Shown in pieces: positions 62,852 to 64,000 of a stretch of 64,000 nt of DNA. Where the stretch lies: positions 8,958,094-9,022,093 of the forward strand of contig NC_029527.1 in assembly GCF_001577835.2 (NCBI RefSeq), given 5' to 3'. Position numbers and translations under genes: made by a program. Below the pieces are notes generated by a model. It made no database searches, had not been told where the DNA came from, and saw only the letters and a program-made list of their open reading frames with translations. This DNA comes from Coturnix japonica (taxonomy: Eukaryota > Chordata > Aves > Galliformes > Phasianidae). Within the stretch, counting starts at the first letter, position 1; each line of letters opens with the position of its first letter.

Positions 62852-63041
62852 GAGCGATGCGGCCCCGAGGCTTCGGTGTGGCTGTGAAAAAAGGGCGGCG
62901 GCGCCTTTAAGGCGGCTCCGGGAGGGCGGCGGGGATTGGCTGCGGGAGGAGGGGCGGGGCGTGTCGCGCGTCGCCGATTGGACGAGGGAGGTGGGAGCTG
63001 AGTCAGCGGGCGCGGCGCACGCCGAGGGGCGGGGCTGGAGG
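62852..63041 (+). promoter_or_regulatory. CRELD1 promoter
   Basis: A 190-bp CpG-rich stretch with two ATTGG (inverted CCAAT) boxes near 62935 and 62977, a GGGGCGGGGC GC box near 62952, and a MARE-like palindrome at 62997. No TATA box. It must hold both the IL17RC 3' end and the CRELD1 start. Confidence 0.6.
62997..63007. promoter_or_regulatory. MARE / AP-1 type palindrome GCTGAGTCAGC
   Basis: The 11-bp core of the T-MARE (TGCTGAGTCAGCA), bound by Maf-family dimers, NF-E2-like factors and AP-1, lies 35 bp before the CRELD1 start codon. Function is inferred. Confidence 0.55.
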
Positions 63042-64000
63042 ATGGGGCCGCGGCGGCGCCTGGCGGCCGCGCTGCTGCCGGGCGGGGGGGGGCAGCGTTG
63101 GGGCCGCGCTGCTGGGGGCTGTGCTGCTGGGGGGGTCCTGATGGGACAGCGGGCACCGACAGCAACACGGGAGAGCGGGGCCGAGCCGTGCGGGCGTGCA
63201 GGCACTTCAGCGGAGAGCTTCAGCAGGGTGCGGAGATGGGGCGGGGGGGGACGGGGGGGGGATGGAGGGGGGAGCGGGAGGTGGGATGGGGATGGATGGG
63301 GATGGATGGGGTGATGGGGATGGATGGGGTGATGGGGATGGATGGGGTGATGGGGATGGATGGGGTGATGGGGGACGTGGTGGTGGAAGCACGTTGGTGC
63401 TGTCTGGGGGGTTGGCAGCCTGTGCTGGGATCTTACGGGAAATGAGATGGGGGTTATGTAGGCAGTGCCGGGAGGGGGGAAGTGCGGGGTGATGGGGTGC
63501 AGGGGATGGCATGGATTGGTGGGGGGGACGAGGAGTGACATGGTTTGGGATGGGATGGGTGACGGGGCTGGGCGGACACAGAGGTGATATGGTTCTATGG
63601 GGGAGGCAGACGGGTGGCCTGGGAATGACAGCAGTGCAGGGTGGGACAGGATGGTCCCTGAGGAGCTGGGATGGGGGTAACACGGGGTAGGGGGTGTATC
63701 CGTGGTGGGGGAGCTCAGCTGTGGGGTCCCATGGTGCCTGGGCCACCCCCTCCGCATGCCCAGGGAATGGAGCGAACGGAGCACGAAGGCTTCGGTGGGG
63801 GCAACACGGCCTGGGAGGAGGAGAAGCTGTCCAAGTACAAGCACAGGTGAGTTGGTGTGCTTTATTGGGGGGGGGTCAGGTCATGTAGATCCTCCATAAC
63901 CATCACCATGACCCTGCAGTGAGACACGGCTGCTGGAGGTGCTGGAGAGCGTGTGCCCCCCCCAGGACTTCACCTGCCACCAGCTGCTGGAGCGCAGCGA
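63042..64000 (+). CDS. CRELD1: CRELD1 (cysteine-rich with EGF-like domains 1), 5' part
   Basis: Membrane protein with EGF-like and furin-like Cys-rich repeats, linked in human to atrioventricular septal defects. Three exons are in view: 63042-63227, 63765-63846 and 63920-64000 (cut by the window end). Exons 2 and 3 match human strongly: GFGGGNTAWEEEKLSKYKHS, then ETRLLEVLESVCPP and CHQLLERS. The first exon aligns through EPCGRAGTSAESFSRGMERT against human PCHTCRGLVDSFNKGLERT, which fixes its reading frame and donor; the second Cys of the human CHTC pair reads Ala here. The leader before that is Arg/Gly/Ala rich and only a moderate signal peptide, so an alternative first exon is possible. Confidence 0.88.
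63285..63370 (+). repeat. 18-bp minisatellite in first CRELD1 intron
   Basis: About five copies of GATGGGGATGGATGGGGT in the 537-bp intron after exon 1. The rest of that intron is G-rich and unremarkable; a 583-codon frame on the other strand is a GC artefact. Confidence 0.9.

Noticed and set aside
62093-63844. A 583-codon open frame on the minus strand across the IL17RC end and the first CRELD1 intron
   Set aside because: It runs through SEFIR coding sequence, the CRELD1 promoter and a minisatellite, is Pro/Ser/Arg rich with long repeats, and has no splice logic. High GC removes stop codons here.

Overview
This is nuclear DNA of a bird, most likely a galliform such as chicken; I cannot separate close species by eye. 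The evidence is split genes with GT-AG introns, two CR1-type LINE tails carrying the avian 3' end, very short GC-rich introns rich in minisatellites, and protein sequences close to human orthologues but with avian-style compaction. The order MTMR14, CPNE9, BRPF1, OGG1, CAMK1, TADA3, ARPC4, TTLL3, RPUSD3, JAGN1, IL17RE, IL17RC, CRELD1, with the same strand pattern, matches human 3p25.3 as I remember it. In chicken that block lies on chromosome 12.

Layout. Bases 1 to 21 kb hold only the 3' half of MTMR14 (+), with long, AT-richer introns (one of 7.6 kb). From 21 kb on the DNA becomes GC-rich and packed: CPNE9 (+), BRPF1 (+) and OGG1 (+) run in tandem. OGG1 meets CAMK1 (-) tail to tail with overlapping poly(A) signals. 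TADA3 (-) follows, sharing a divergent promoter with ARPC4 (+). TTLL3 (+) converges on RPUSD3 (-). RPUSD3 and JAGN1 (+) start from one tiny divergent promoter. IL17RE (+), IL17RC (+) and the start of CRELD1 (+) close the window. Coding gaps between neighbours are only about 190 to 950 bp.

I reconstructed every exon by reading splice sites. Eleven genes give complete open frames with lengths near their human counterparts: CPNE9 544 aa, BRPF1 1217, OGG1 345, CAMK1 351, TADA3 432, ARPC4 168, TTLL3 681 (5' end uncertain), RPUSD3 304, JAGN1 183, IL17RE 683 and IL17RC 703. MTMR14 (393 C-terminal residues) and CRELD1 (first 116 residues) are cut by the window edges. The genes are mostly unrelated housekeeping or signalling genes. 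The functional pairs are IL17RE/IL17RC (two SEFIR receptors) and BRPF1/TADA3 (two subunits of histone acetyltransferase complexes, not adjacent).

I see no undescribed multigene system. The most striking points are: three genes whose stop codon sits inside the poly(A) hexamer; tandem splice donors in BRPF1 that toggle six residues in the bromodomain; a consensus CRE upstream of CAMK1, a CArG box between TADA3 and ARPC4 and an 11-bp MARE-like palindrome upstream of CRELD1; a G-rich minisatellite between the OGG1 promoter and its ATG; and no CIDEC between RPUSD3 and JAGN1.
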